This document shows positions 1 to 12,497 of a stretch of 64,000 nt of DNA, piece after piece. Each line of letters begins with the position of its first letter. The stretch's first letter is position 1. The stretch is from Symbiodinium natans. Taxonomy: Eukaryota; Sar; Dinophyceae; Suessiales; Symbiodiniaceae. The DNA is taken from contig CAJNDS010002457.1 in assembly GCA_905221605.1 (NCBI GenBank), forward strand, positions 697,501-761,500, given 5' to 3'. Both the position numbers and the translations under genes were made by a program. The notes below the pieces were generated by a model. That model did not search any database and was not told the origin of the DNA. It was given only the letters and a program-made list of their open reading frames with translations.

Positions 1-1603
1 CCCTGAAGACTAGGTATTGCATTGTGCCCCTATATGCCATGAGAGAGACCTTCGTGGTCAGTGACTCCGGACGAACCGGGAGCAAATCCGCAGTTCAGAA
101 GTCCAAACTTCTCTGTCAAGGACAGCAGAATTGGCGCAACAGGGCGCCGCGCCTTACCCCGGGCAAGAGGCGGGCCTTGGCCAGCCATAGGGTCGTTCTG
201 GAGGTACAAAAAGGTCAATTGGGAGAGTATGGCGGAGCTTGCTTCGGGGGTTTAGGGTTTAGGGTTTAGGGTGTTCAGGGTTTAGGGGTTTAGGGTTTAG
301 GGTTTAGGGTTTAGGGTTTAGGGTTCAGGGTTCAGGGTTCAGGGTTCAGGGTTCAGAGTGGTTGTCTGTTGGGAAAGTGTGGCGCCGGGATCTCAGCTTC
401 GACCCGCTGAACTTGCTCTGTCGGGCCCCATCAGTGTCCTGCCCATAGCTGCCGAGTTGCACCCCTCAACCCTAAAACCCTAAAGCCTAAACCCTAAACC
501 CTAAAGCCTACCCTAAACCCTAAACCTAATACCCTAAGCCTAACCCCTAAATGTTGAGGCCAGGGGCAGCGGTTCTGTGGATGTCCTCAGCGAATTCGTG
601 CGCGCAGCGCAAGTACAGCAACAAGGCCCATGATCTCCCGGAAGTGCTGTAGTCAGGTTTAGGGTTTAGAGTTTAGGGTTTAGGGTTCAGGGTTTAGGGT
701 TTAGAGTTTAGGGTTTAATGTGACAAGCTTGTTGTCCTTGACGGTTCCGCTAGAAGATATTGGCAGTGATTTGTTCTCCTTTGATCGCTTCGACCGGCAA
801 CCCTCAAACCACTTCCATTCATGAACGACCTAGCCATGGCGACCCTATCTTATTCCTAGTTAGTAGGTAACCTCTAACCTTTCTTTGGGTTACTATAATC
901 CCCTTATATTCCCAAAGGTTAACCTTGACTTCCCCCAGGTTAATGGACAACTAAGTATTCGGGTTGCTGGGCGACCTCAGACTCTGTGCGGCTGCGAGGG
1001 CCCCTTCTGCCTCACCATACATGGAGAGTTGCGATTGGTCAGAGCGTAGACCTAGGCAGAGTCACCATCATTTGCTCAAGAACCCCCCTAAAGATGAGAA
1101 ATATTCTTCTTCCTTATAACGGCAACATATGGGGATGATTCATTTTTTTTTTGGGGGGGGGGTTCTTAGGTCAGCACACCCGGAAGCACACTTGCAGTGT
1201 GTGGGTGTGCGTGAGGTCAGCGAGACCAGCCGGACATCGCAGCCGTCACGCCAGCGCAAGCATCCACCGCTTCACTTCCAGCTTTCTTGGCAGCAGGTAT
1301 TGGGATGTTGCCCCCTATACTAACAGTCCTTAAGAGGGACTCTAGTACCCCCTATGACAATCCCTATTCAGGACGGTTAGTCTAAGGTGGAACATCCCAA
1401 AGCAGGTATGTCCATGTTTTGGCAAGCCGCTGTTTCGCCTGTTTTGCTGCCAGGAGCTCTGGAAGTGCCGGTTTAGGGTTTAGGGTTTAGGGTTTAGGGT
1501 AGGCTCTGAAATGCCTGCGAACTGGTACTTGAGAGCAGCCCTAAGCCCAAAATTTAAACCCGAAACCCTAGACCTTTGACCCTAGACCCTAGACCCTAGA
1601 CCT

Positions 1604-1692
1604 TAAACCCTAAACCCTAAACCCTAAACCCTAAACCCTAAACCCTAAACCCTAAACCCTAAACCCTAAACCCTAAACCCTAAACCCTAAAC
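1604..1692 (-). repeat. CCCTAAA array
   Basis: About 12 nearly perfect units directly upstream of the exon candidate at 1712; CCCTAGA variants lie on its left side. Confidence 0.95.
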
Positions 1693-1711
1693 CCCAACCT
1701 TCGGAGACCAG

Positions 1712-1786
1712 GCTCCCCCCACTGAGCCTCCGACACTGCCACCGCCGGAGCCAGCGCCACCCGCATCTCGTGAGGAGGAGAGACAG
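1712..1786 (+). CDS. Exon candidate, unidentified upstream gene (Pro/Glu-rich)
   Basis: Between a CCCTAAA array and a TTTAGGG array. Acceptor GACCAG|GCTCCC; the frame reads APPTEPPTLPPPEPAPP then ASREEERQ; donor CAG|GTCCGG. GC-rich with amino-acid bias typical of a disordered linker. Function is not recognised. Confidence 0.45.
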
Positions 1787-2344
1787 GTCCGGCGGACACA
1801 GGGTTTAGGGTTTAGGGTTTAAGGTTTAGGGTTGAGGGTTTAGGCGTGAACAGAACATGCAGGCTGCCCTTGAGGCCTGCGCGTCCCCTCTGTTGAGTGT
1901 GGCGCTTTCCTGCTGTGCTCACAGGGGCGGAGTGGGCACAAACAAGGATGGGGTACCATCCGTTGAAATTCGGGTTTAGGGTTTAGGGTTTAGGGTTTAG
2001 GGTTCAGGGTTCAGGGTTTAGGGTTTAGGTGGCTGCGAGGTTTCTGGAGAGTTAGAGGTTGGGTTGTAGTATAGGGAAGCTATAGCTACTCTTGGATGTA
2101 GTCGTTTATCTTTTTCTTTCTTGGGGGGGGGGGGGGGGGGGGCGCGCAGAATTTGTCAAAGCCCTTCTCGCAACCCATAGAATTTGAGGCTTCTGTAAAT
2201 GTATTGTTATTAGTTGTTAAGAATAACAAATATATTATTATTAAATTTCGCGGGGATTAGAACTTATAATTAAACTAAACCTTATTTAGTCTATAAACCC
2301 AAAAAATGGGCAACCAGGGATGTTGAACCCTGCTCACGCTGCAG

Positions 2345-2402
2345 GCCTTACGCGAGAAGATGCGAGCGTTGGCCGAGGCCGGGGTGGAGCCGGAAATCTC
2401 AG
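2345..2402 (+). CDS. Exon candidate, unidentified upstream gene
   Basis: Acceptor CTGCAG|GCCTTA; the frame reads ALREKMRALAEAGVEPEIS, a likely charged helix; possible donor TCAG|GATAAC (GA). Function is not recognised. Confidence 0.45.
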
Positions 2403-2895
2403 GATAACCGATTTGGGGAGTTTAGGGGATTTGAGAGTTTAGGGTTCAGGGTTCAGGGTGTTCACGATGTGGTTTGAGGGTTTAAGATTCAGGTTGTTTA
2501 GGGTTCAGGGTTTGGCTCAGGGTTGAAGGATTTAGGGTGTTGAGGGTTTGTAGGCTTTAGGGTTCAGGGTGCTAGCGAAGTGCTAGCACGGCGCATCTTG
2601 GGGGTTTAGGGTTCCCTAAACCCTAAACCCTGAATGCTTAACCCTAGCCCTAGACCCTAAGGGTGTTGAGGGCTTCTTGTCCTAGACCCAGTAACCCTAA
2701 ACCCAGAACACATCGACCCATAGAAACCTCCGAAGACCCAGTAGCCCTCAACCCCTAAACCCATCGACCCATGAACCCTAAACCCTAAACCCTAAGCCCT
2801 AAATAGTAGTAGTAGAATGCAAAAAAAACAAAAATCCAAAAACAAAAAATCCTAATGTAATTCTTCGGCCTAAACCCCCTTCATGAACCTCTGAG

Positions 2896-2964
2896 CCACG
2901 GCCCTCCGTGAGGCGCGGAAGCGCGCCGAGGCGGCGTCCCAGCCGCCCGCCGTGGCGCCACAAG
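2896..2964 (+). CDS. Exon candidate, unidentified upstream gene
   Basis: The frame reads ALREARKRAEAASQPPAVAP, similar in style to the segment at 2345. Boundaries are not clear. It is followed by TTTTGGG-type repeats. Confidence 0.35.
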
Positions 2965-3880
2965 GAGGCCATACGGCTTAAGGGTTTAGGGTTTTGGGTT
3001 TTGAGTTTTGGGTTTTGGGTTTTGGGTTTTGAGTTTTGGGTTTTAGGTTTTGGGATGTTTAGGGTTGTGGATTTACGCTTATGGCTTGACCGTGCGTTGG
3101 CTCCGTTTTAGACGGCCCCGGGGGTTTTATAATACTTGCAATAGGGAGGAGTTTATGCAGGGGTCCAAGGGCCTTTTGGGCACCGGGGGTAAAGCGCTTA
3201 TACGGTCTCTACGGGAGGGTTGAGGGTTTAGGGTTTGGGGTTTGGGGTTTGGGGTTTAGGGTTTAGGAATGAGGCCTTTCGGCGGGCTGTGGTTTATAGC
3301 GGGCATCGTGCAGCTCTCGTTTGAACTTGTAGGGCTCCTAGGCTTCGAAGCTTGGTAGACCTCCTCGGATTAAGGGCGTTTTGTAGGGTGTGGGTTTTGG
3401 ATGTTTAGGGGTTTAGGCTTCTGTTGTTTAGGGTTCAAGGGGCCGATTGGTTTAGGGTTGAGGGCTTTGGGGTTATGGGGTTGAGGGCGCTGTTATTAGG
3501 GTTTCGGGGTTTGAGGTGTTCTGTGTTTAGGTCTCCAGCGCTTTACAGAAGAATCCAAAGAGTTACTTTTTTGTTTAATCTGTCTGTCATGCCAAGCATG
3601 TGGACTGGGCAAGTCCTGCGATTCTCTGCTCTGCCGGTGGATTGCAATTCTAGGTAGGCCCTTGGGACATTTCATATTCTCCCTTATTGGGTTTAAGAGG
3701 ATCATATTCAGGAATATTTTTCAGAGGGTTTTCAGGGCCATCCTAGAGTTAGGTGTGGGCCTAACAGGTGGTCAGATGTATGGGCTTTGGTGTTGCTTCA
3801 GGTTTGAGAGTTTTCGAGGCCCATAGAGGCTTTTTGCAGCATAGCTTTCTGGTCTTGGACTCGTGAGTGAAGCTTTCCCT

Positions 3881-3981
3881 AAGGGTCCATGTACCTAAAG
3901 AGGGAATACTTGACCTCTAAAGCACTTGCCATGCAGGGAATTTGGGGCCCAAGTATAGAATAACTAGGTACATGGACCCTT
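3881..3981. mobile_element. Family A MITE-like element
   Basis: About 100 bases with inverted tips AAGGGTCCATGTACCT and AGGTACATGGACCCTT. The centre has a subterminal repeat of the type TACTTG...CAAGTA. No coding capacity. Other copies: 7205, 7701, 17801, 19011, 23011, 49031, 53602 and 56035. Confidence 0.88.
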
Positions 3982-4370
3982 TTGGGCTCTCTAAACCCTA
4001 AACCCTGAACCCTAAATCCTAAAATCTAAACCCTTGCAGTCGCTTAGGGTTTCGCCGATTTGTTCACTCCGAGGCCCTTGCGGAGACTTCGGTGCGATGG
4101 GACGCGGAAGCATCCAGCGACTGCGCGAGACCCTTGGTCGGCAGAGTGCTGCCAGGGGAGTCGGCTTAGGGTTTAGGGTTTAGGGTTTAGGGTTTAGGGT
4201 TTAGGGTTTAGGGTTTAGGGTTTAGGTCGGGAAGTACACCTTAATTAATAGGAACTACAGCAGTATATAGGGTATATGACCCCCATCTTAGGGTTCATGT
4301 GGTCCTTATGGTGCTTATGAAGACACCCTAAACCCTAAACCCTAAACCCTAAACCCTATCGAGAGCCAAG

Positions 4371-4473
4371 GATCGTCGGCCCCAGCCCCACCGATCTGGT
4401 ACTACAGAACCTCCTGGAGCGCTTTAAGGGCGACGTTCCCGGGCCGGACTCCACAACCTCGGAGACCCAATGA
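4371..4473 (+). CDS. Terminal exon candidate of the upstream gene
   Basis: A CCCTAAA array ends just before acceptor GCCAAG|GATCGT. The frame reads IVGPSPTDLVLQNLLERF then KGDVPGPDSTTSETQ and TGA. The composition looks coding and ends in a stop without entering repeats. Probably the C terminus of the gene represented at 1.7-2.9 kb. No family recognised. Confidence 0.5.
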
Positions 4474-5330
4474 ATCCCGAACTTGGGTTTAGGGTTTAAG
4501 GCTTAGGGTTTAGGGTCACCCTAGACTACTATAGTTCCTGTTTGCGGTATATGAACCCTAGACAATTTTGGGGTTTCCTTTGGTCCCCAAAGAATTGTAG
4601 CTCTGCGAGTCATGACGTGAGGGGTAGTGACGTAGTGGGTGTGCAGGAGTTCAGTGGGGCTTAGGGTTTAGGGTCAATGGGTTTAGGGTTTAGGGTCTAG
4701 GGTTTAGGGTTTAGGGTTTAGGGGCATGGCATGAGAGATCCCTTTGCCGCCTTGGCAAAACTGAACTAGCAGCAGCTACACCACTCGACTGAGTAGTGCC
4801 CAACCCCTAAACCTTAAGCCCTAAGCCCTAAACCCCAAACCCCTAAACCCTAAACCCTAAACCCTAACCTAAACGTTTATGACAATTTGGGCTTTGCAGA
4901 CCCTAAAGGGAGATAGTGACTTGGGTGAGACAGATTTTGCCTTTCCTCGAAGAGCCTGCTTATGTTTCAGGGTTTCGGGTTTAGGGTTTAGGGTTTAGGC
5001 TGCATGATGTCCTTGTTGGCCAGTCACGGCCCTGGTTAGTGTTGGGGGGGGCGGGGGTTAGCATGGCCACGAAATCCTTCCTCTTGTTTTTGCGAAGGTA
5101 AACGCTGCTGCCAACACCTACTTCAGCAGCCTCTCGCAGGTCTAAGTGGGCAGCTTGTTCCGCAAACCTGCAGACGGCAAGACATGCTGAAGATAGCAGT
5201 TCCAGTATCATCCTTCTTACAATACCTATACAAGCATATTAATATGAACAAACCGCACGCCACCCAACGCATCCTCTCAACTTACATGGGCCCCGGAAAT
5301 TAGACTCTGACTTGAAAAAAGGCCAGGCAG

Positions 5331-5460
5331 AGTCTACTATGGGCTCTTAAGAGCCCCTCCCCCCATTTTTTGTGGCACATCTTCGTCCTTATAAGGGCAG
5401 CAATACGGGGATCATTGTCTAGCATCTTTTGGGAGAGGGCTCTTAAGCAATAGTAGGACT
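5331..5460. mobile_element. Family C MITE-like element
   Basis: Tips AGTCTACTATGGGCTCTTAA and its inverted match TTAAGCAATAGTAGGACT, with a centre of the CCTTATAAGGGCA type. Other copies: 1063, 6004, 8055, 16547, 36165, 41164, 43018 and 50961. Confidence 0.85.
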
Positions 5461-5826
5461 GGGCTATGCATGGCAGGGGTTTCGGGGGCACCCGGGGCCT
5501 CCCTTGTGAAAAAGCTTGGAACCTGTAACCCTCAGGGGTTTGGGGTTTAGTGTTTAGGGTTAGGGTTTAGGGTTTAGGGTATAGGGTTTAGGGTTTAGGG
5601 TTTAGGGTCCATGTACCTTATGATTATATACTTGGGCCCCCAAAATACCCTATCTAGCAAGTACTTTAAGGAGCCCAAGGACTCCCTATTTAGGTGTAGG
5701 GTTTAGGGTTTAGGGTTTAGGGTTTAGGGTTGAGGAACATGCACCCTTAGGGCAAGCTCCCACGAGAGCCTAGGCACCCAAGCCATCACTATTGTGTCGT
5801 CCCTATCGCCTATGAACCTGATAATG

Positions 5827-5935
5827 TGGCATGTTCCCCCTTATACTAACAGTCCTCAACAGGGGTTATCATAGGGGGTACTAGAATCCCTAGTCAGGAC
5901 AGTTAGTAGAAGGGGGAATCATCCCAACTTGTAAA
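5827..5935. mobile_element. Dispersed inverted repeat, GGGATGTTCCCCC type
   Basis: Left side GCATGTTCCCCCTTATACTA, right side GTTAGTAGAAGGGGGAATCA. Similar copies near 1305-1400, 33020-33125, 34110-34330 and 42550-42645. Confidence 0.72.
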
Positions 5936-6003
5936 ACCTAAATTCTGTAAGCCCTATGAAAACTATGAGCCCTAAACCCTATGAGCGCCTGTGAGCCCTT
6001 TGA

Positions 6004-6116
6004 GCTACTGTTTGCTTAAGAACCCCCCCCAAAAAAAAAAAAAAAAAAAACAATCAACCATATTAATCCCTGAATGTTTGTTTCAAATTTTCGGGGCTTC
6101 TTAGCAAGTCGTAGTG
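6004..6116. mobile_element. Family C MITE-like element
   Basis: Left tip CTACTGTTTGCTTAAGAACC then a C/A tract; right tip TTCTTAGCAAGTCGTAG. Confidence 0.8.
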
Positions 6117-7204
6117 GGCCAGTACAAGTAGGGCAATACTTATAACCCAATTCAGGGCCCTTAAAACCCTATTTATAACTAGGGGGCCCCTACGTGGTTT
6201 GGGGTTTAGGGTTTAGGGTTTAGGGTTTAGGGTTTAGGGTTTAGGGTGTAGATCCCTATAAGCCTCCCTCAGCCCATGCAAGGCCTATGGTACTGAGGAG
6301 GATCTGGGCAGACGAATTTGCCATGCATGCTCAGCCTAGTCTAGGGTTTAGGGTTTAGGGTTTAGGGTTTAGGGTTTAGGGTTTAGGGTTTAGGGTTTAA
6401 AGTGGCTCTTTTCAGCGGTTTAAGTGGTTCTTGGGGGTGTTTGTGGCGATTTTTCTTGGGGATGCTTGGGGCAGCTGCACTCTGAGCCCAACCCCGTGAC
6501 CCGTCACGTCCCCAACTGAAGACCTAAGCCCTAAACCCTAAACCCCCCCGAACATTTTGTCATGAACCCTATAAGCCCTAGCTGACAACCTGGACGAATG
6601 CGACTGAATCGAAGCATTGAGTTGGGGTGGCTGGTTTACCCAGAGTAGGCCGAGTAGGCCCCTCATTCTCTTGTTTTCCGGTTTGGGTTCCCATATCAAC
6701 CCCATGAAACCAGAAAAGGTGCACTGTTCATTGCGAGGTTCGTCTTGGGTCTAGGAAATCTGAGCCAAGATCAGCTGTTCTTCAGGGTTCTCGTCATGTT
6801 GCTGCGGGCAGCTAGTTCCGGACGGTTGGGGCTTGCAGGGCTTTAGTTCACCGGGGGGTAGGGTTTAGATCTTGGGGTTCTTTACGGGCTCTACTGGCAA
6901 GGCTGCATGAGCACAATTCGCAAGCTGTGAACTAGCACCCGCGATTTCCCTGGCCAAGGGTCCGGTTAGCTTAGAACCTAAGTGGTTCATGTAGGCTTCC
7001 GCTCGTTGACGCACCTTTGTTGTGCTTTCCCAGCACAGAGCGCTGATCGACCCGCCATTGAGTCGCGATGCTCGTTCACAGTGCCTCAATGTGCCCAGTG
7101 TCTTCACAACCTGTCATGCGACCCTTCGTGAAGTTTCTAGATTCTAGAGGGCCAGAATGTTGGGCTTTCGGCCGACGGGTCCCTTCCATCAACCCAAACC
7201 CCGA

Positions 7205-7303
7205 ATGTCCATGTACCTAAATAGGGAGTACTTGGGCCTTAAAGTACTTGCTATATAGGGTATTTGGGGCCGAAGTATATAATAATTAGGTACATGGACC
7301 CTT
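7205..7303. mobile_element. Family A MITE-like element
   Basis: Nearly full copy with tips TGTCCATGTACCTAAATA and ATTAGGTACATGGACC, close in sequence to the copy at 53602. Confidence 0.85.
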
Positions 7304-7446
7304 AGGGAAAGCCACAAACTGGCCCAGAACCTGTAACCCTGGCGCTGCTGAGCAATAGATGCGCAGCAGGCAGAGACACAGTCGAGCTTGTCACTCCACT
7401 CCCGCAGAAACATGAAGATGCGCCGTGGGGCCGTGTTGACCTTGCG

Positions 7447-7535
7447 TAGAGGTAGCTGTAGATGTAGATGTAGATGTAGATGTAGATGTAGACGTAGATG
7501 TGTGTGTGTGTGTGTGTCTGTGTGTATATACATAT
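7447..7535 (+). repeat. (GTAGAT)n then (GT)n microsatellite
   Basis: Hexamer GTAGAT repeated about nine times followed by GTGTGT. It explains the Arg/Cys-rich and His/Leu-rich chance frames here. Confidence 0.9.
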
Positions 7536-7700
7536 GGACACATAGGTGCTTGTTAAGTTCGCTTTATAACTTTATATTCTGCAGAACTGATACATACATA
7601 AACGTATAGACATGTGCCGATCCCCAGTCGCAAGCCCCAGTAAACCCCCCAAACCCTAACTCTAAATCCCCAAGGGTCCATGGTTAGGGTTTAGGGTTTA

Positions 7701-7797
7701 GGGTCCATGTACCTAAATCGGGAGCACTTGGGCCTTAAAGGCCTGGCGATATAATAGGGACCGTGGGGCCCAAGTATAGAACAATGAGGTACATGGA
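7701..7797. mobile_element. Family A MITE-like element
   Basis: Left tip GGGTCCATGTACCTAAAT joined directly to a TTTAGGG array; right tip GAGGTACATGGA is worn. Confidence 0.82.
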
Positions 7798-7872
7798 AAA
7801 CCCGAAGCCCTAGTATATATATATATATATATACATATATCAAATAAATAAGGCACATGGACCCGTAGGGAA

Positions 7873-7985
7873 TCTAGGACCAGGAGTAGGCCCTTATTCC
7901 CTTTTTGTAGGGTTTAGGTTCTTGTATCACCCCCCTTTAAACCAGAAAGGGCGCCCTTTTATTCCTAGGTACTCTTGGGTCTAGG
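7873..7985. mobile_element. Family B MITE-like element
   Basis: Tips CTAGGACCAGGAGTAGG and ACTCTTGGGTCTAG; an inner pair AAGGGCGCCCTTTT precedes the right tip. Middle contains TAGGGTTTAGG. Other copies: 22808, 27784, 40232, 44691, 45600 and 58505. Confidence 0.85.
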
Positions 7986-8054
7986 AACTCTACCCTAAAC
8001 CCTAATCCCTAGTATACATGACGTACACGGAGTTTTAGGGAACTCTAAACTACG

Positions 8055-8173
8055 AACTACTAATTGCTTGCGAGCCCACAAAAAAACAAAAACAAACAAA
8101 CTTTCTTTCTTCTAAGGGCAATACAGGGATTACTATTTTATTGTTGTCGAAGGGTTCTTAAGCAAATAGTAGT
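8055..8173. mobile_element. Family C MITE-like element
   Basis: Left tip AACTACTAATTGCTTG, right tip GGTTCTTAAGCAAATAGTAG. Confidence 0.82.
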
Positions 8174-8334
8174 AAAAACCTCAAACCCTAAACCGTAATA
8201 TATTATATATAAGTGAGGTACATGGGCCCTTAGGAGACTCTAAAGGGTCAAGAGCAAGCTAGTACCCTGAAACTCCAAGTACATGGACCCGAAACCCTAA
8301 ACCCTAAACCCTAAACCCTTAGGGAACTCTAAAG

Positions 8335-8416
8335 GCTCAACAGCAAGCTGGGCCAGCAGCAGCGTGACTTCGCGACCTTGCAGTCCACGCTGGCGGGGGA
8401 GCCCAGCAGGGCCCAG
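8335..8416 (+). CDS. Exon candidate (Gln-rich helix)
   Basis: Acceptor CTAAAG|GCTCAA; the frame reads LNSKLGQQQRDFATLQSTLA then GEPSRAQ; donor CAG|GTTGGG runs into TTTAGGG repeats. A degenerate copy of its first ~30 bases occurs at 8231-8262. No gene assigned. Confidence 0.4.
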
Positions 8417-8494
8417 GTTGGGGTTTGGGGTTTAGGGTTTAGGGTTTAGGGTTTAGGGTTTAGGGTTTAGGGTTTAGGGTTTAGGGTTTAGGGA
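8417..8494 (+). repeat. TTTAGGG array
   Basis: About ten units, beginning with TTTGGGG, directly after the exon candidate at 8335. Confidence 0.95.
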
Positions 8495-9185
8495 TAGGGA
8501 TCTAGGGTTCAGATTCTTAGGGTTTAGGGATTTAGGCTTCAGAGGTTTAGGACTTTGGGATTTAGGGTTTCGAGGTTTAGGGCTTTGGGTTTTCCGCCTC
8601 AGTACGGGTTCAACACAGGGTTGAGAAGTGCCATTTGTTGCAGAGGCTTCCATACATTTGGTTCACAGGAGCTCTTGTCAACGGACTTCAAAAGGAGTGA
8701 CCCCTACAACTAAGGGACCTTAGGGGTAATGTAGGGGTTACTTAGGCGTATGGGGACTCTAGGGGGTTTCTTGGGGAACAAGATCAACGATTAACTGTCC
8801 CTTCTGAAAAAGAAACCACCCTATATCCCTTAGTCTTACCTCTTAGGGCTGATAGGTTACACGGTTACGACTCCGAGTAGCCGGTTCTGGCATCTATACC
8901 CGAAACCCTAAACCCTAAACCCTAAACCCTAAACCCTAAACCCTAAACCCTAAACCCTACCTAAACCCTAAACCCTAAACCCTAGAGGGATCCTTGGCTC
9001 CCTGGCAACGTCACAGCCAGGATCTTGTCAAGGAGCTTCGAAGCACCACGCGCACTCGGCCCTAGCATCTCTGTGAGGAGACATGTGCCTATGGGGGTTT
9101 AGGGTTTAGGGTTTGGGTTTAGGGTCTAGGGTCTAGGGTCTAGGGTTTAGGGTTTAGGGTTTAGGGTTTAGGGTTTAGGGTTTGT

Positions 9186-9335
9186 AGGAGGGGCCCCCAA
9201 AAGACCATACCAGGAGGGGCCCCCCTAGTTACAAGTAGAGCCAGAAGAAGGGCCCTAAACTGGGCTATAAGTATCCTAACTTAGGTTATTAAATCCCTTT
9301 GACTAAAGTTAGTAGAACAAAGGGGGCCCTTACTT
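9186..9335. mobile_element. Family E dispersed inverted repeat
   Basis: Tips of the type GGGGCCCCCCTAGTTACAAG with an inverted partner, and a centre of repeated TTATAAG/CCTTAA motifs. Similar copies near 10435, 16245, 24236, 36868, 39538 and 44433. Confidence 0.75.
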
Positions 9336-9641
9336 GTAGGACAAGGCCCCTGGGTGAAGCCCATGCCTTGGTTTAGGGTTCGAGGTTTAGGGTTTTGAGA
9401 TGCGGAAGTCCTAAGGCACGAGAGGCGACAAGAAACCGTGAACCACAGGTTTCGGACCTCCCCGTTCAACGAAGGCAATAGCCAAGCTATCTTCCACCCT
9501 TGCCATAGGGCTACCTCTTCAGCCTAAGAGCATGTAGTACACTCGATAGCTGAGTGGTACCTGTTTTTGCTTTTTTTATTTTAAGGTGCCCCGAAGAAAA
9601 AGGGGGAACCCTTCCTAGAATACAGTGAAAGGGTCACCTAC

Positions 9642-9725
9642 TTCAAGCTTTCAGACCAACGACAGCTGCCATGGCATGCAGAACGTCTGAACCCGGAGCT
9701 TATCAGTAGAGCCTCTACAATCTGA
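9642..9725 (+). CDS. Weak terminal exon candidate
   Basis: The open frame reads FKLSDQRQLPWHAERLNPEL then ISRASTI and a stop. No repeats inside. No supporting homologue; could be chance. Confidence 0.22.
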   Translation, partial: FKLSDQRQLPWHAERLNPELISRASTI

Positions 9726-10185
9726 GACCTACCTTAAGCCCTACGAAGCCCCCTAAACCCTAAGCCCCAAACCCTAAGCCCCAAATCCTAAACTCAAAAC
9801 CCTAAACCCCTTTTACCCTGCGGTGGGGCTGGACTGCTTGGCAGGTGGCAAAAAAACCTTAAGGGGCCTTGGGGTTAAGGGTTTAGGGTTTAGGGGAATA
9901 GACTCGAAGAGAGGTCCCTCAGGATGTCCCTTACATTCCTTAACGGGTTCTGAAGTGCGGGCCCTTGGGGTACATAGAGGGTATGTAGACATCCAGGTTG
10001 CCCAATCAAGGGCCCATATTGATATTAGGGGGACCATGCAACTACCCTCTTCAGCGGAATAGAAGTCGCCGGTAGCGAGGGCGGCGACACCATGACTTAC
10101 CCCTAAACCCTATACCCTAAACCCTAAACTAGGCCCTAAACCCTAAACCCTAAACCCTAAATCCCAACCTAAACCCGAAGCCCAG

Positions 10186-10268
10186 CAAGGGGTCGGCACC
10201 AGCAGCCGCAGCAGGGCTCCCAGCATCAAAGGACCACCTGGCACCAGCAAGAAGGAAGCCTTTGGGAG
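10186..10268 (+). CDS. Exon candidate, possibly N-terminal linker of CDPK1
   Basis: Acceptor GCCCAG|CAAGGG after a CCCTAAA array. The frame reads QGVGTSSRSRAPSIKGPPGT then SKKEAFG, a disordered basic linker as often found before CDPK kinase domains. The link to CDPK1 is inferred from position only. Confidence 0.35.
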
Positions 10269-12497
10269 CCCCCTAACTGTTTTTTTTTTTTTTTTTTTTT
10301 TTGGGGGGGGGGGGGGGTTCTTAGGGTTTAGGGTTTAGGGTTTGATAGAGATCATTTCACTTCCTCGACTGAGGCTCTATTTCGAGTTTGGGCAGTTTTC
10401 TATCTTCACGCTCTGGGTGTGGGAGGTACAAGAAGAAGACCCCTCAGTTACAAGTAGAGTGATAAGGACCAGAAATTGGGTTATGAGGACCCTATCTTAG
10501 GTTCTATGTCCCTTAACTATAGTCAGTATTGTAAGGGCCTTCCTTGTAGCGGACAAGCTCATAAGGATGGAATGTCTGTGGCGCTACTGGGAAACACGCC
10601 CAGAAGTCGGAAAGTGTCATTTGTGCAAAACGCTCTTTACCATGGCTTGCTCTTGAGGGGAACTGCGCAGACAAGGAGGCTGAGGGTTTAGGGTTTAGGG
10701 TTTAGGGTTTAGGGTTTAGGGTTTAGGGTTTAGGCCCCAAAAACAGGCTTGCGCCAACTCAGCTCATCGCAGAGTCAACCGACAGAGCTCGATACCCCTG
10801 AATTTAAGGAGCATACCGAAATCTGATCTCAGAATGAGGATCTAGCTTGGTATGTCTTTTGTTTAACTGGGATTGGCGCTAACTTACCTGCCCTGTGCGA
10901 CTCAATGGCAGCTCCCGGCTCAAGAAGTCCGCTTCAGATAGTTGACCATCCTTGCCGGCATGGGTGCATGCGTAGGACCGCCTGTGTTGGAGACGGGACT
11001 GCCCTAAACCCTAAAGCCCTATGGACCCTATGAACCCTATAAACCCTGTGGACCCTAAAACCCTATAAACCCCATAAGCCCTAAAACCCTATAGACCCTA
11101 AAGCCCTATAAACCTGCAAACCCTAGAAACCCGACAAACCCTATAAGCCCTACAAACCCTATAAACCCCAAAAACCCTGAGCCCTTTCGTTGTGCGAGTG
11201 CGAGCGTCGAAACGCTTTCGGAGTTGGGTTTAGGCGAAAGACGCGAGGATCCACTAGGACACCCCTCCAACCTTTATCATGAAGCAAGGGTTTAGGGGTT
11301 TAGGGGATTAGGGCTTAGGTTTAGGGTTCAGGGTTTAGGGTTTAGGGTTCAGGGTTCAGGGTTAGGGTTTGGGCGAAGGGTCAGGTCCCCTTATCAGCCC
11401 CCTTACCCGAAAAGGGCACTGTGCCCTTTTTTCATCCCTAGACCCTAAACCCTAAACCCTAAACCCTAAACCCTAAACCCTAAACCCTAGGTTACTCTTG
11501 GCTCTAGTACCGGAGAGTTCTCCTTTCTTTTGGCGAAGGTTCGTGCCCCAATGATGCCCTTTTGCTTGTTTTGGGTTCTGGTTTCTAAACCCCAAACCCT
11601 AAACCCTAAACCCTAAACCCTAAACCCCAAACCCTAAACCCTAAACCGGATTCTTTAACTTCCCCGAACTGTCCATGTACCTATAATGGCATATACTTTC
11701 TAGGTACATGGGTACCCTTAGCCCACAAAAGGGACTCTCCCGGGAGAGGAAAGCCGGACGTCATCCGAAACAGCGTGGTCGTCTCCGACAACGAACGTAG
11801 GCCGGTGGCATCCGCTGAGGTACTGGTCGACGCCCGACACGTTTGGTGGTTTCAGGGGCGGTTCGCCAACTGAGGGTCCCTTGGGTTTAGGGTTTAGGGT
11901 TTAGGGTTTGTTGTTTAGGGTTTTGGGATCCCTTTCAAAGGGTGCCGCCTTAGAATGGGTACCCCAAAAAGGGACCCTCATTTAGGAAGCTGCCCTTCAG
12001 CTTAGGGTTGACAGGCTCAGGGCTTAGAGTTTGCTGTCGGGTTTGGAATATTCGTGGGGGGGGGGGGGGGTTGGGGCGGGCCTATAGGGAGGGGCTGTGC
12101 GAGGAGGGGAGCCCTTACACTAACTATCGTTAAGGGACTTGCAACCTAAGTTCGGATTCCTATGCCCTAATCTAGGGTCCTTATAACGCTAATTAAAACT
12201 ACGGGGGCCCCTTCTTGCAACCTCTGGGCCACCGCTTAAGGGGCGCAGGAACGGATCCAGCTTGCGACCTTTGCACTGTAGTGCCATCGTGCCGCAGTAT
12301 GCCGCATGCCATAGTGCCCGTGCAGATGGCCTGCTGTGCGACATGAACCTGCTATCCTACCCATCAGATCTGTACAAGAAGGCCCCTCTGGTTTTACGTA
12401 GAATTATTAGGGCTATGTAACCCTAAACCCTAAACCCTAAACCCTAAACCCAGTGGAATACAGGGGCTAAATACTTGTAGTGCTCCGAGCACACCGA

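Larger units (their letters stand above)
4480..8330. other. Gene-poor stretch: repeats only
   Basis: Telomeric arrays, family A and C elements and microsatellites. I found no exon with convincing boundaries. The minus-strand open frames at 6865-7107 and 7189-7533 lack support; the latter runs through a microsatellite and a family A element. Confidence 0.6.

Noticed and set aside
7189-7541. His/Leu-rich minus-strand frames
   Set aside because: Created by the GTAGAT and GT microsatellites and a family A element.
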